Shown: positions 17,915 through 27,105, counted from the stretch's first letter. The stretch is DNA of 64,000 nucleotides from Pseudomonas defluvii (GCF_001695625.1 NZ_MBPN01000016.1:1-64000); one strand, 5' to 3'. Made by a program: numbers and translations. Notes: generated by a model from the letters alone, not told the origin.

Positions 17915-19516
17915 TTACGGCGTTGTGACAACCGCAGGGGCCGGGGCTTTTTCTTCAGGGGATTCACCTGCCAGCCGCGCGGCTTCTTCTTCGATGCGGT
18001 ATGCCGGCACATGGCTGTAGTCCTGAAGCATCCATTTGAAGAAGCCGTAGATCTTCACCAGCAGGATCAGCATGAAAGGGATCGCTGTGAGCACGACAGC
18101 GGTTTTCATGGTCGACAGCGAAGCCTTGGCGAACAGCATGGCCAGTGGTACCAGAGTCAACACCAGGCACCAGAACAGGCGGTGGGTTGGCGTTGGGTCT
18201 TCACCTTCGCGCAGGTTCGGGGTGCTGGTGGCGGCGACCGCATAGGCAGCGGCGTCCATGTGCGAGGCGCAGAACACGGCCATGATGAACAGGTACACGG
18301 CGAGGAACATCTTGCCCAGCGGCAGGGCGGTCAGCAGCGCACTCACGGCGCTTTCGCCACCTTGTTCCGTCAGGATTTTCGGTACGTCGATGGCACCCGT
18401 GATGAACTGGTGCATGCTGTAGCTTTCCAGTGCGCCGAAGAAGAACCAGCACCCGAAGCTGCCACCCAGCAGCAGGGCGAAGACCACTTCCTTGATCTGC
18501 CGACCACGGGAAACGCGGGTCACGAACATGGCCACGCCCGGTGCGTAGGACACCCACCACAGCCAGTAGAACACCGTCCAGTTACGGGTAAATGCACCGT
18601 CACCGGCAGGGTCGGTGAACAGGCTCATGTGCACGTAGTTCTGGATCATGATGCCGACGGCGTTGGCCGTGTTGTTGATGGTGAACTGCGTTGGGCCGAC
18701 CAGCAGTACCACACCGGCAAACACCAGCGCGCCGATACAGACCATCTTGCTCAGACGCTGCAGGCCGCCATCGATGCCGATGTAGGAACTGAGCGAGAAC
18801 AGCACCGCCACGGCACCGATCACCAGCAGTTGCACGGTAAAGGTGTTGGGCGTGCCGGCCAGGTCAGCCAGGCCTCGGGTCAGGGTCGAGGCGGTCAGGG
18901 CCAGGGATACCGTCAGTGCGCCCATCATGGTCAGCAGGAAGATCAGGTCCACGGTGCGACCGACCGGGCCGGTGGCCTTGAAGCCGGTTACCGCTTCAAC
19001 GATCGAGGCCAGGTTCAGGCCGCTCTTCTTGCGGACATGGAAGTGGTAGGCCATGGCCAGGGATGCCAGCGCGTAGATCGACCAGGCGCTGATGCCCCAG
19101 TGGAAGAACGAGTAACTGACACTGTATTCCAGTGCCTGGCGCGACTGCGGAACAATGTTCAGGCCCGGCGTCTGGTAGTAGTAGGCCCATTCCATGACGC
19201 CCCAGTAAAGGGTCGAGGAGCCCATGCCGGCGCAGATGAACATGAATACCCACGTGGTCGTGGAGTATTCCGGTTTACCACTGCCGAAGCGGATGTTGCC
19301 GTACTTGCTGAAGGCCAGGTACAGCACCGCCAGGGAGCTGATGAACACCAGCAACTGCACGCTGGTACCGAAGGTGCGGGTGGAAAACTCGAACAACAGG
19401 TTGGCCGTGGTTTCGGCCTGGGTGGGGAACAAGGCTAACCCGATGACAGTGAGCAGCACGGCAATCAGGCTCACGGTAATCAGAAACACATCAATCTTTT
19501 TATTTTTGTGGGACAT
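17915..19516 (-). CDS. BCCT family betaine/carnitine/choline transporter
   Basis: 533 residues with about 12 membrane helices. The BCCT signature region is present: [21 protein letters not shown] (helix 3-4) and the helix-8 segment [29 protein letters not shown], whose tryptophans form the quaternary-ammonium site. It is a secondary carrier for trimethylammonium compounds; the neighbouring catabolic genes point to carnitine. The second of two adjacent ATGs was chosen (AGGAGACG, spacing six bases). It has its own terminator and the same GTTAAC-pair element as cntA. Confidence 0.9.
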   Translation of the reverse strand: MSHKNKKIDVFLITVSLIAVLLTVIGLALFPTQAETTANLLFEFSTRTFGTSVQLLVFISSLAVLYLAFSKYGNIRFGSGKPEYSTTTWVFMFICAGMGSSTLYWGVMEWAYYYQTPGLNIVPQSRQALEYSVSYSFFHWGISAWSIYALASLAMAYHFHVRKKSGLNLASIVEAVTGFKATGPVGRTVDLIFLLTMMGALTVSLALTASTLTRGLADLAGTPNTFTVQLLVIGAVAVLFSLSSYIGIDGGLQRLSKMVCIGALVFAGVVLLVGPTQFTINNTANAVGIMIQNYVHMSLFTDPAGDGAFTRNWTVFYWLWWVSYAPGVAMFVTRVSRGRQIKEVVFALLLGGSFGCWFFFGALESYSMHQFITGAIDVPKILTEQGGESAVSALLTALPLGKMFLAVYLFIMAVFCASHMDAAAYAVAATSTPNLREGEDPTPTHRLFWCLVLTLVPLAMLFAKASLSTMKTAVVLTAIPFMLILLVKIYGFFKWMLQDYSHVPAYRIEEEAARLAGESPEEKAPAPAVVTTP

Positions 19517-19596
19517 CATCGTCTCCTGGACGTTGGCGTACGTAGTGCTTGGCCCGGAGCAAGTCCGGGGTACTGCGGTACCTCTATCTCCTTTTC

Positions 19597-19631
19597 GTTA
19601 ACCAAAAGTTAACGTGAATCTTTCGGTTAAC
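19597..19631. promoter_or_regulatory. Triple GTTAAC operator upstream of the BCCT gene
   Basis: GTTAAC occurs at 19597, 19608 and 19626. The last two are 18 bp apart and match the cntA element at 20 of 24 positions. The extra copy is 11 bp away, about one helical turn, so a second dimer could bind the same face. The element is 80-115 bp upstream of the start. Confidence 0.6.
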
Positions 19632-19667
19632 AGTTTGCATAGAATCGTCGAGGACTGCAAGCACGCG

Positions 19668-19703
19668 AAGGCCGGTTGTCGGACAATCCTGACAACCGGC
19701 CTT
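19668..19703 (-). terminator. Hairpin terminator of the D-malate dehydrogenase gene
   Basis: A 13-bp perfect stem (AAGGCCGGTTGTC and its complement) closes a 10-nt loop just after the stop codon at 19710. It separates this gene from the BCCT promoter. T-poor tail. Confidence 0.55.
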
Positions 19704-19709
19704 GGGGGA

Positions 19710-20801
19710 TCAGGCCCCGATCAGTTCGGCGATCGCCTTGCCGACCTGCTGGGTGGACGCGTTGCCGCCCATGTCGCGGGTGGTGTCACCGTCGGCGATG
19801 ACCTGTTCAATGGCCTTGAGGATGTCGTCGTGGGCGGCGCGGTAGCGTGGGTCGGCACCGTCGTTGCCAAGGAATTCAAGCATCAGTGCACCGGACCAGA
19901 TCATGGCAATCGGGTTGGCGATGTTCTGCCCGAAGATGTCCGGCGCCGAACCGTGTACCGGCTCGAACAGCGACGGGAATTTGCGTTCCGGGTTGAGGTT
20001 GGCCGACGGCGCGATGCCAATGGTGCCGGCGCAGGCCGGGCCCAGGTCGGAGAGAATGTCGCCGAACAGGTTGGAGGCCACGACCACGTCGAAGCGCTCT
20101 GGCTGCAGCACGAAACGTGCGCAGAGGATGTCGATGTGCTGCTTGTCCCAACTGACGTCAGGGTAGTGCGCCGCCATGGCGGCGGTACGCTCATCCCAGT
20201 ACGGCATGCTGACCGCCATGCCATTGGATTTGGTCGCTGAAGTCAGGTGCTTGCGTTCGCGGGTCTGGGCTAGGTCGAAGGCGTATTTGAGGATGCGGTC
20301 GACACCACGGCGGGTGAACACCGACTCCTGCAGGACGAACTCATTCTCGGTGCCTTCAAACATCCGCCCGCCCAGCGACGAGTATTCGCCTTCGGTGTTT
20401 TCGCGGATTACCACGAAGTCGATATCGCCAGGTTTGCGTCCGGCCAGTGGGCACGGCACGCCAGGGAACAGGCGAACCGGGCGAATGTTCACGTACTGGT
20501 CGAAGTCGCGACGGAACTTGAGCAGCGAACCCCACAGGGAAATATGGTCCGGTACTTTGTCCGGCCAGCCGACTGCGCCGAAGTACAGCGCATCGAAACC
20601 TTTGAGCTGCTCGAACCAGTCGTCCGGCATCATCTTGCCGTGCGCCAGGTAGTAGTCGCAGCTGGCCCACTCAAAGAATTCGAACTCAAGGTTCAGGCCG
20701 TGCTTGCGCGCAGCCGCTTCGACCACGCGGATACCTTCTGGGAGAACTTCGTTGCCGATGCCATCGCCAGGGATTGCGGCGATCCGGAATGTCTTGCTCA
20801 T
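19710..20801 (-). CDS. dmlA: D-malate/tartrate dehydrogenase (decarboxylating)
   Basis: 363 residues of the isocitrate/isopropylmalate dehydrogenase superfamily, tartrate/D-malate branch. Visible motifs: IPGDGIGNEV (start), the substrate loop with RPVRLFPGV, VVIRENTEGEYSSLGGR, the Asp ligands in VASNLFGDILSDLGP, and EPVHGSAPDI. The enzyme converts (R)-malate to pyruvate and CO2 with NAD+. This fits the last step of carnitine use, since malic semialdehyde derived from L-carnitine gives D-malate. Tartrate is the alternative substrate. ATG at 20801 chosen over a GTG nine bases earlier; neither has a strong ribosome site. Divergent from the LysR gene. Confidence 0.88.
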   Translation of the reverse strand: MSKTFRIAAIPGDGIGNEVLPEGIRVVEAAARKHGLNLEFEFFEWASCDYYLAHGKMMPDDWFEQLKGFDALYFGAVGWPDKVPDHISLWGSLLKFRRDFDQYVNIRPVRLFPGVPCPLAGRKPGDIDFVVIRENTEGEYSSLGGRMFEGTENEFVLQESVFTRRGVDRILKYAFDLAQTRERKHLTSATKSNGMAVSMPYWDERTAAMAAHYPDVSWDKQHIDILCARFVLQPERFDVVVASNLFGDILSDLGPACAGTIGIAPSANLNPERKFPSLFEPVHGSAPDIFGQNIANPIAMIWSGALMLEFLGNDGADPRYRAAHDDILKAIEQVIADGDTTRDMGGNASTQQVGKAIAELIGA

Positions 20802-20860
20802 GGGGGGCACACTCGTTGTCTAGGGAACAGGTGCGGACCATGCTATAAGGGCTTCGCTTA

Positions 20861-20871
20861 GAGATAATCTC
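20861..20871. promoter_or_regulatory. Candidate LysR-type operator between dmlA and its regulator
   Basis: GAGATAATCTC is a perfect 5-1-5 inverted repeat centred in the 108-bp divergent spacer, 39 bp from the LysR start and 60 bp from dmlA. LysR proteins usually bind such sites in shared divergent promoters. No GTTAAC site is present here. Confidence 0.4.
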
Positions 20872-20909
20872 GTCAATCATGGATTCTTAGTGCACGTATC
20901 GTGAACAAT

Positions 20910-21812
20910 ATGCCCAGCCTTGAAGACCTGACCATTTTTGTTCAGGTCGCCAAACGTGCCAGCTTTGCGGCAGTTGCCGATGAGCTTGGAATGTCTGCCG
21001 CGTTCATCAGCAAGCGCATTCGCGTGCTTGAAGACAACCTGGGCGTGCGGTTGCTGCACCGCACCACCCGGCGTGTGTCGGTGAGTGAAGAGGGCGAGCG
21101 TGTCTACCGCTGGGCGCTGCATATCTTTGATGCGGTGCAGCGCATGGGTGACGACATCAGTGCCCAGCACCGCGAGCCGGTAGGGCAACTGCGCATTGCC
21201 AGCAGCCTGGGGCTGGGCAGACGTTTCGTTGCCCCGGCCTTGTCGGAGCTGGCCGAACGTTACCCGAAGCTGGATATCCGGCTGGACGTGCATGACCGCC
21301 TGGTTGACTTGATCGACGAAGGGGTCGACCTGGATATCCGCGTGGGCAACACCATCGCCCCGAACCTGATCGCCAAGCCGCTGGCGAAGAACCGCCGTGT
21401 GCTCTGTGCCTCCCCAGACTACCTCGAACGTTGTGGCACGCCGCGAACCCTGGCGGAACTGGCCAGCCATGACTGCCTGGTGATCAAGGAACGTGACCAC
21501 CCGTTCGGGATCTGGCAATTGGAAGGCCTGCAGGGCGAGGAGAGCGTGCGGGTGACTGGCACATTGTCGACCAACCATGGCGAAGTGGCCCATCAGTGGT
21601 GCCTGGATGGTCGCGGGATCCTGCTGCGCTCCTGGTGGGACCTGCACGACAGCCTGGCGGCAGGGCGGTTGGTGCAGGTGCTCAGTGAGTACCACCAGCC
21701 GGCGGACATCTGGGCGGTGTACGCTTCGCCGCTGGCCAGTTCGGCGAAGGTTCGCGTTGCGGTGGAGTTTTTCCGTCAGTACTTTGCCGAACGCTACACT
21801 TTGCCTGGGTAG
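20910..21812 (+). CDS. LysR family regulator, DmlR-like
   Basis: 300 residues. N-terminal winged helix-turn-helix (LTIFVQVAKRASFAAVADELGMSAAFISKRIRVLEDNLGVRLLHRTTRRV) and a C-terminal two-lobed effector domain (GQLRIASSLGLG onward). The ATG at 20910 is used; a GTG nine bases upstream adds three residues. Divergent orientation to dmlA indicates control of that gene, probably by D-malate, tartrate or carnitine metabolites. It is also a candidate regulator of the cnt operon, although the dmlA spacer lacks the GTTAAC motif found at cntA and BCCT. Confidence 0.88.
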   Translation: MPSLEDLTIFVQVAKRASFAAVADELGMSAAFISKRIRVLEDNLGVRLLHRTTRRVSVSEEGERVYRWALHIFDAVQRMGDDISAQHREPVGQLRIASSLGLGRRFVAPALSELAERYPKLDIRLDVHDRLVDLIDEGVDLDIRVGNTIAPNLIAKPLAKNRRVLCASPDYLERCGTPRTLAELASHDCLVIKERDHPFGIWQLEGLQGEESVRVTGTLSTNHGEVAHQWCLDGRGILLRSWWDLHDSLAAGRLVQVLSEYHQPADIWAVYASPLASSAKVRVAVEFFRQYFAERYTLPG

Positions 21813-21869
21813 TCATTGTGTTCTCACGCCCTGTGCGCGGCTTCTGGATCGCCAGCAAAGCTGGCTTAC

Positions 21870-22889
21870 CTATCGGCGCCGTAGCAGGGCGATGAAGAAT
21901 ACCCCGCCAATCGCTGCCGTGGCGATGCCGATGGGCAAGTCTTGCGGGGCGATCAGGGTGCGGGCGGCAACGTCCACCCAGACCAGAAACAAACCGCCGA
22001 GCAAGGCGCTGACCGGCAGCAGTCGCCGGTGTTCGGCGCCCACCAGGCGCCGGGCCAGGTGCGGCAGCATCAACCCGACAAAACCAATCGCCCCGGACAA
22101 CGCCACCAGCACCCCGGTCAGCAATGCCGTGCAGACGAACACCTGCACGCGTACCGCCTGGACATTGAACCCCAGGCTCACGGCCGTGTGTTCTCCGCTC
22201 ATCAATGCATTCAAGCCACGGGCCAGGGCCAGCAAGGCGAGCAGGCCGAGCAGCAAGCACAGTGCCGGCAGCCAGAGCATCTCCCAACGTGCCAGGCCAA
22301 GCCCGCCGAGCATCCAGAACATCACCGAATTGCTGGCGTGTTGGTCGCCGGTGTACAGCAGCAGGTTGACCAGTGCCATCAGCACGAACGACACCGCCAC
22401 CCCGGCCAGCAACAACCGTTCGCTGCTCAAGCGGCCTTGTTGATTGGCTACCGCCAGCACCAGGGCCATGCTGCCCAGGGCGCCGATGAAGGCGGCCAGC
22501 GGCAGGCTGAACACCCCGGCAAAATCGCCGAGGAACAGCACCACCAGTACTGCGCCCAGCGCCGCACCGGAGCTGACCCCCAGCAGGTGCGGGTCGGCCA
22601 GCGGGTTGCGAGTCACGGCTTGCAGGGCGGTGCCGACCAGGGCCAGGCCGGCGCCAACCAGTGCGCCCAGCACCACCCGTGGTGCACGAATCAGCCAGAC
22701 GATGCGTGACTGGCCCTGCGTCCATTCACCGCCACCGCGTAGCCCCAACTGCTCGCCAACAATCCCCCAGACGTACGCCAACGGTACGCTCGCCGAGCCA
22801 AAGGCCAGCGCCGTCAGGCACGACACCAGCAGCACGCCCAGTAACCCAAGCACCAACAGGCGGTACGCCGCCACGCTACGTATCGGCAT
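21870..22889 (-). CDS. FecCD/BtuC family ABC permease
   Basis: 339 residues with nine to ten membrane helices, the BtuC/FecCD fold. Recognisable segments: RAPRVVLGALVGAGLALVGTALQAVTRNPLADPHLLGVSSGAALGA and, near the end, GAIGFVGLMLPHLARRLVGAEHRRLLPVSALLGG. It is the membrane channel of a type II importer. The ATG overlaps the upstream stop (TGATG). It is last in the riboswitch-led operon, so the cargo is inferred to be cobalamin or another corrinoid. Confidence 0.9.
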   Translation of the reverse strand: MPIRSVAAYRLLVLGLLGVLLVSCLTALAFGSASVPLAYVWGIVGEQLGLRGGGEWTQGQSRIVWLIRAPRVVLGALVGAGLALVGTALQAVTRNPLADPHLLGVSSGAALGAVLVVLFLGDFAGVFSLPLAAFIGALGSMALVLAVANQQGRLSSERLLLAGVAVSFVLMALVNLLLYTGDQHASNSVMFWMLGGLGLARWEMLWLPALCLLLGLLALLALARGLNALMSGEHTAVSLGFNVQAVRVQVFVCTALLTGVLVALSGAIGFVGLMLPHLARRLVGAEHRRLLPVSALLGGLFLVWVDVAARTLIAPQDLPIGIATAAIGGVFFIALLRRR

Positions 22890-23860
22890 CACTGACCTGC
22901 CCGCGCCACGGTCTGCGGATGCAGGGCGTTGGCGATGGTTTCGATGGCCTCGGCGTTGTCCACGGACGGCGTCACCGCCACATAGGGCAGCACGATAAAG
23001 CGTTGCGTGCGGATTGCACTCACGCCCTGCAGGGCCGGGTGCTGCAGCAGGAAATCACGCTTCTGTTGCCAGGTGCGTGGGCCATAGTCGACGATCAGGA
23101 TGACCTCGGGGTCTCGCTCGACCACACTTTCCCAGTTGACCTGGGTCCAGCTGGCGGCGATGTCGTCCATCACGTTGTGGCCACCTGCCGTCGTCAATAG
23201 CGCCTGCGGAATACCCAGGCGCCCAGAGGTCATGGGGCGGTCTTCGCCGCTGTCGTAGAGGAATACGCGCGGCGTTTCGTTCGTTGCCGTCAGCCGCGCC
23301 TGAACCCGGGCGATACGTTGGCGCAGCTCGTTGATCAACGCCTCGGCGCGGGCTTCGACCGAGAAGATTCGCCCGAGATTGCTCAGGTCACGGTACAGGT
23401 CGTCAAGGCTGGCCTCGCGTTGCGGCATGATCCGCGAGCAGGACTCGCTCAGTTCATAGACCTTGATCCCAAGTGGTTCAAGGCTGGCCGGGGTGAGCGG
23501 GCCGCCAATCCGCATGCCATAGCCCCAACCGGCGAAAAAGAAGTCGGCACCCGCGTCCAGCAGGTTCTCTTCGCTGGCGTAGTGGCTGGCGAGTTCCGGC
23601 ACACCCTCGAGGGCCGTGCTGAGCCTCGGGTCGAGGGTTTTCCAGCCGCTGACGCCGGTGTAGCCGACCATGCGTTCGCGCAGGCCGAGGGCCAGTAACA
23701 TCCCGGTCAGGTTGATGTCATGGCTGACCACGTGCTGCGGCGCCTGCTTGAATGTGACCTGGCGGTTGCAGCTCTGCACACTCAGCGGGTAATGGCTGGC
23801 CTGGGTCGAGAGGGCCGGCAGCAGCGCAAGCCAGGCGAGGTAGGGAAGCGCTCGTTTCAT
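22889..23860 (-). CDS. Periplasmic binding protein of the riboswitch-linked importer (BtuF/FepB fold)
   Basis: 323 residues with a cleavable signal (MKRALPYLAWLALLPALSTQA). Class III (helical backbone) binding protein: QHVVSHDINLTGMLLALGLRERMVGYTG in lobe one and WTQVNWESVVERDPEVILIVDYG in lobe two. The family carries siderophores, heme or cobalamin. Cargo is inferred from the upstream B12 riboswitch. It overlaps the ATPase gene by four bases. Confidence 0.87.
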   Translation of the reverse strand: MKRALPYLAWLALLPALSTQASHYPLSVQSCNRQVTFKQAPQHVVSHDINLTGMLLALGLRERMVGYTGVSGWKTLDPRLSTALEGVPELASHYASEENLLDAGADFFFAGWGYGMRIGGPLTPASLEPLGIKVYELSESCSRIMPQREASLDDLYRDLSNLGRIFSVEARAEALINELRQRIARVQARLTATNETPRVFLYDSGEDRPMTSGRLGIPQALLTTAGGHNVMDDIAASWTQVNWESVVERDPEVILIVDYGPRTWQQKRDFLLQHPALQGVSAIRTQRFIVLPYVAVTPSVDNAEAIETIANALHPQTVARAGQ

Positions 23861-24642
23861 GGTTCGGTGATCCAGGTAATGCGCGGGTAGCCGGCCAGTG
23901 GATGGGTGTCGACCAGTGCATGCACACCGAATACCTGGTGCAGGCGTTCGGCCGTCAACACCTCGGCCGGTGTGCCGCTGGCGACAATGCAGCCGTTGTC
24001 GATGACGTAAAGGCGGTCGCAGAATGCCGCAGCCAGGTTCAGGTCGTGGAAACTGGCCAGGGTACTCAAGCCCAGGCGGCGCAAGTGGCCCAGCAGTTCC
24101 AGTTGGTAGCGTGGGTCGAGGTGGTTGGTCGGCTCGTCGAGTATCAACAGTTGCGGTTGCTGCACCAGTGCACGGGCCAGCAGCACGCGCTGTTTCTCGC
24201 CACCGGAAAGGGTGGCGAAATCGTGTTGATCAAGGTTGCCCAGGCCAACCGCGTCGAGGGTCTGTGCGATCAGCTGGCGGTCTGCCTGGTTGTCGCCGGT
24301 AAACATCCCCTGGTGGGGCGTGCGGCCCATGGCCACGACGTCAGCCACGGTAAGGCCGAACGCCTGGGGAAACTCCTGCAGCACGACGGCGATGCGTTGC
24401 GCGCTCCAGCGCGGGCGCTGCTGCCAGAGGTTAGTGCCGTCCAGGCTGACATGCCCGGCCAAGGGCAGGTTGAAGCGGTAGGCGCAGCGCAACAGGCTGG
24501 TCTTGCCACTGCCATTGGGGCCGATCAGACCGACGAACTCACCGGCCGCCACGTGCAGGTCGATACCGTGCAGCAACCAGTGCTGACGACGCTCGAGTGC
24601 TGCCGGCGTCCAGCGCAGTTGGTGGATATTCAATGCGGTCAT
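23857..24642 (-). CDS. ABC transporter ATPase, BtuD/FepC type
   Basis: 261 residues. Walker A GPNGSGKTS, Q-loop VLQEFPQ, signature LSGGEKQRV, Walker B LLILDEPTNHLD and the switch His in ASFHDLN are all intact. The start at 24642 (MTALNIHQLRW) is used because the longer frame overlaps the receptor gene and adds a non-conserved 25 residues. It powers the permease encoded two genes downstream. Confidence 0.92.
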   Translation of the reverse strand: MTALNIHQLRWTPAALERRQHWLLHGIDLHVAAGEFVGLIGPNGSGKTSLLRCAYRFNLPLAGHVSLDGTNLWQQRPRWSAQRIAVVLQEFPQAFGLTVADVVAMGRTPHQGMFTGDNQADRQLIAQTLDAVGLGNLDQHDFATLSGGEKQRVLLARALVQQPQLLILDEPTNHLDPRYQLELLGHLRRLGLSTLASFHDLNLAAAFCDRLYVIDNGCIVASGTPAEVLTAERLHQVFGVHALVDTHPLAGYPRITWITEP

Positions 24643-24662
24643 GAGCGGCGGTTCCTTGTGCC

Positions 24663-26804
24663 TTAGAAACGGTAATCGAGGGTGGCGAAGTACGAGCGCG
24701 GCGCCCCCATCAGCCATTGCTCAGCGCTATGGGCCGTGACGGCATAGCGGCGGTCGAGCAGGTTATTCAGTTGCAGGCCCAAACGCACCTCCGGCAGCAG
24801 TTGCCAGCCGAGATTCCCATCGATCACGGTGTAGCCCGGTACCGTTGCGGTGTTGGCGGTATCGGCATAGCGCGCATCAACGTAACGCAAGCCCAGGCCA
24901 GCATCGAGGTCGTTGCGCAAGGCCTTGCTGAGCCAGAGGTTGGCGGTGCGCCGTGGTACACCGATCGGGCGGTTGCCCGAGCGGGACACGATATTACCGG
25001 CCACCACCTCGTCGAAGTCATCATACGCGGCACGCACCAGCGAGGCGTTTGCCGAGACGTGCCACTGCTGCGCAAGGGCCAGCTCCAGGGTCGCCTCCAG
25101 GCCTTCGGAAGACTGCTGGCCGACTTGCTGGGTGAGTCGCGTGTGGCTGTCGGTGACCACTGGCAGCTTCTTTTTCACGATCTGATAAGCCGCCAGCGTC
25201 CACTCGCCACGGCCGTTCCAGAACTGCTGCTTGAGGCCGAGCTCGGTTTGCTTCGACTCGGTCAGGTCCATCTGCTGTGCAGCCGGGCTGAGGCTGATCA
25301 GGTCGCCAACCCCGTCTTCACTGGTGGAGTACTGGCCGTACAGCGACAGCTGCTCAGTGACTGCATACACCAGCCCGGCACGCCAGTTGCCGCCGTCGAG
25401 GCTGCGGTCGCTGCGCGTGCCGTCGACCCGGTTGTCGCGGTCGATATGGTTCTGGTCGCGGCGAATTCCGGTGACCAACGACCAGCGCTCTGACAATTGC
25501 GTGCGGTTTTCCGCGAACAGGGCAAAGGTTTGGGTGGTGCTGTGAGTTTGTGGGCGGGTGGGGTCCTGGCTGCTGAAGTAACCCGGGGCCGGTTGCCACG
25601 GGTCGATGTAGTCGCCGCCGTTGTCGGTGTAGGGAGAGTTGCTGTCGACGTCGAAACGAATCCGGTTGTATTCGGCACCGACCACGGTCTTGCTCGTCAG
25701 GCCTAACAACGTATGGTCGAGGGAAAAGCTCTGGCGGTCGCCGATTTGCTCCTGATCATGCTTGATGTGCAGGTAGCTCTGGCGCAGCAGTTGGTCGCGG
25801 CTGTTGTCCCAGCTGTAGTCCTCGGCATTGCGCCAGTGCCGGCGGCTCTTGATGTAATAGAGCTGGTTGCTGGCCGTCAGGCTCTCGTTGATCGACCAGT
25901 CGCTGTTCAGTCGCGTCCATTCATCGTGGTAACGCTGTACCGCGTCATGGAGGTTGTAGTTCTTTTTGCGCAGGCTGTCGCGGTAGTGGCCGTCGATCAG
26001 TGGAGTACCGAAGTCGTTCATCGGCTCACTGTCGCCACGCTCATGGGCCAGGGTGAAGCTCAGGTCATCACTGGCATCCCAACGCAGCGCGGCACTGCCG
26101 GCGAGGTTTTCCGAGTCGCCGCGATCAATCCAGCCGTTGCTCTGCTCACGGTTGAGGGTGAGCCGGTAGCTCAGCCGCTCGTTTAACGAACCACCGCTGT
26201 CCAGGCCCAATTGCTGGCGGTCATACGAGCCATAGCCCAGGCGCAGATGGTTACGGATCTCGCCGGTGAAGGGCTTCTTCGGGATCACATTGATCACGGC
26301 CCCGGTTGCCCCTTCGCCATACAGCACCGAGGCCGGGCCGCGAATGATGTCGATGCGCTCGACCATCCACGGGTCTACCGGGAAGCTCTGGGTGCCTGCA
26401 CCGGTGTACAAGCGCGAGCCGTCGAACAGGGTCATCACCGAGCTGTGACCGCTGAAGCCTCGGGCAGAGAGGGCTGTGTTGCCGTTGCCCGGGGTGCCCA
26501 CAGAGGTGATACCCGGCGAGCGACTGACCGCGTCCTGCACACTGCGGTTGTTGCGCCCGTCGATGGCCTCGGCAGCGAGGCTGCTGGTGCTGGCAGGCGT
26601 CTCCAGCGCACTGAGGTTCAGTCGGGAGCCGGTCGGCAGTGGCGTTGCCAGATTGATGGCTTCGCGTTCGCTATCACGATCGCCCGTGATGGCTGTCGAG
26701 GGCAGGGCGAGGATGCGCTCGGCATCATCGGTGGCCAGTGTCGGCAGTGAAAGCGAGAGGCAAGCAGAGGACACAAGGGTGTGAAACAGGTAATTGCGGG
26801 ACAT
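24663..26804 (-). CDS. TonB-dependent outer-membrane receptor under B12 riboswitch control
   Basis: 713 residues. A signal peptide ends near ATDDA. The plug domain includes SVQDAVSRSPGITSVGTPG and ERIDIIRGPASVLYGEGATGAVINVIPKKP, the pattern of siderophore-type receptors. A 22-strand barrel follows and ends in FATLDYRF with the terminal aromatic. A canonical BtuB is shorter (about 600 residues) and different in layout. The riboswitch and ABC genes argue that the ligand is a corrinoid. An iron-siderophore role cannot be excluded by motif alone. First gene of a four-gene operon. Confidence 0.88.
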   Translation of the reverse strand: MSRNYLFHTLVSSACLSLSLPTLATDDAERILALPSTAITGDRDSEREAINLATPLPTGSRLNLSALETPASTSSLAAEAIDGRNNRSVQDAVSRSPGITSVGTPGNGNTALSARGFSGHSSVMTLFDGSRLYTGAGTQSFPVDPWMVERIDIIRGPASVLYGEGATGAVINVIPKKPFTGEIRNHLRLGYGSYDRQQLGLDSGGSLNERLSYRLTLNREQSNGWIDRGDSENLAGSAALRWDASDDLSFTLAHERGDSEPMNDFGTPLIDGHYRDSLRKKNYNLHDAVQRYHDEWTRLNSDWSINESLTASNQLYYIKSRRHWRNAEDYSWDNSRDQLLRQSYLHIKHDQEQIGDRQSFSLDHTLLGLTSKTVVGAEYNRIRFDVDSNSPYTDNGGDYIDPWQPAPGYFSSQDPTRPQTHSTTQTFALFAENRTQLSERWSLVTGIRRDQNHIDRDNRVDGTRSDRSLDGGNWRAGLVYAVTEQLSLYGQYSTSEDGVGDLISLSPAAQQMDLTESKQTELGLKQQFWNGRGEWTLAAYQIVKKKLPVVTDSHTRLTQQVGQQSSEGLEATLELALAQQWHVSANASLVRAAYDDFDEVVAGNIVSRSGNRPIGVPRRTANLWLSKALRNDLDAGLGLRYVDARYADTANTATVPGYTVIDGNLGWQLLPEVRLGLQLNNLLDRRYAVTAHSAEQWLMGAPRSYFATLDYRF

Positions 26805-26924
26805 GTCGTTCCAGGCTGAAACAGGAATGAATGAATCCCGGGGGAATAACGCATAGAGGCATGACGAGCACGCAGGCGCCCGCCAACCGGCCTGCGCCCG
26901 CCCACCGCGGGGTTGCCAAACAAG

Positions 26925-27105
26925 GCTTCAGGCCGGTCTCCGGGCTTGCGAGGGTCATGGGGCCTTCACCTTCCCATGCCGTGGCACAGTGGTCTGTCGA
27001 AGGCCTCGCTCGCTTACCGTTGCGGGGGCAGCGCCGGACTGGTCAAAGAGACGCACCGGCTTCCCGTTTCACCCTGCGCACGGCGGCGCAGGACACCTGA
27101 AACTG
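26925..27105 (-). ncRNA. Cobalamin (adenosylcobalamin-type) riboswitch
   Basis: On the minus strand the hallmark segments appear in order: GGGTGAAACGGGAAGCCGGTG, then CCGGCGCTGCCCCCGCAACG (B12 box core) with GGTAAGCG, then a CACTGTGCC and GGGAAGG arm, and finally GCAAGCCCGGAGACCGGCC. This is the standard cobalamin aptamer. It lies about 120 nt upstream of the receptor start. The expression platform is not obvious; a pairing that hides the ribosome site is plausible. Cobalamin binding should switch off the receptor-ABC operon. Confidence 0.93.

Noticed and set aside
21835-21870. Short REP-like fragments (also near 50305 and 43860)
   Set aside because: They share words such as GGCAAGCC or GCCGGCTCCCGC with the dispersed repeat but are too degenerate to annotate with confidence.
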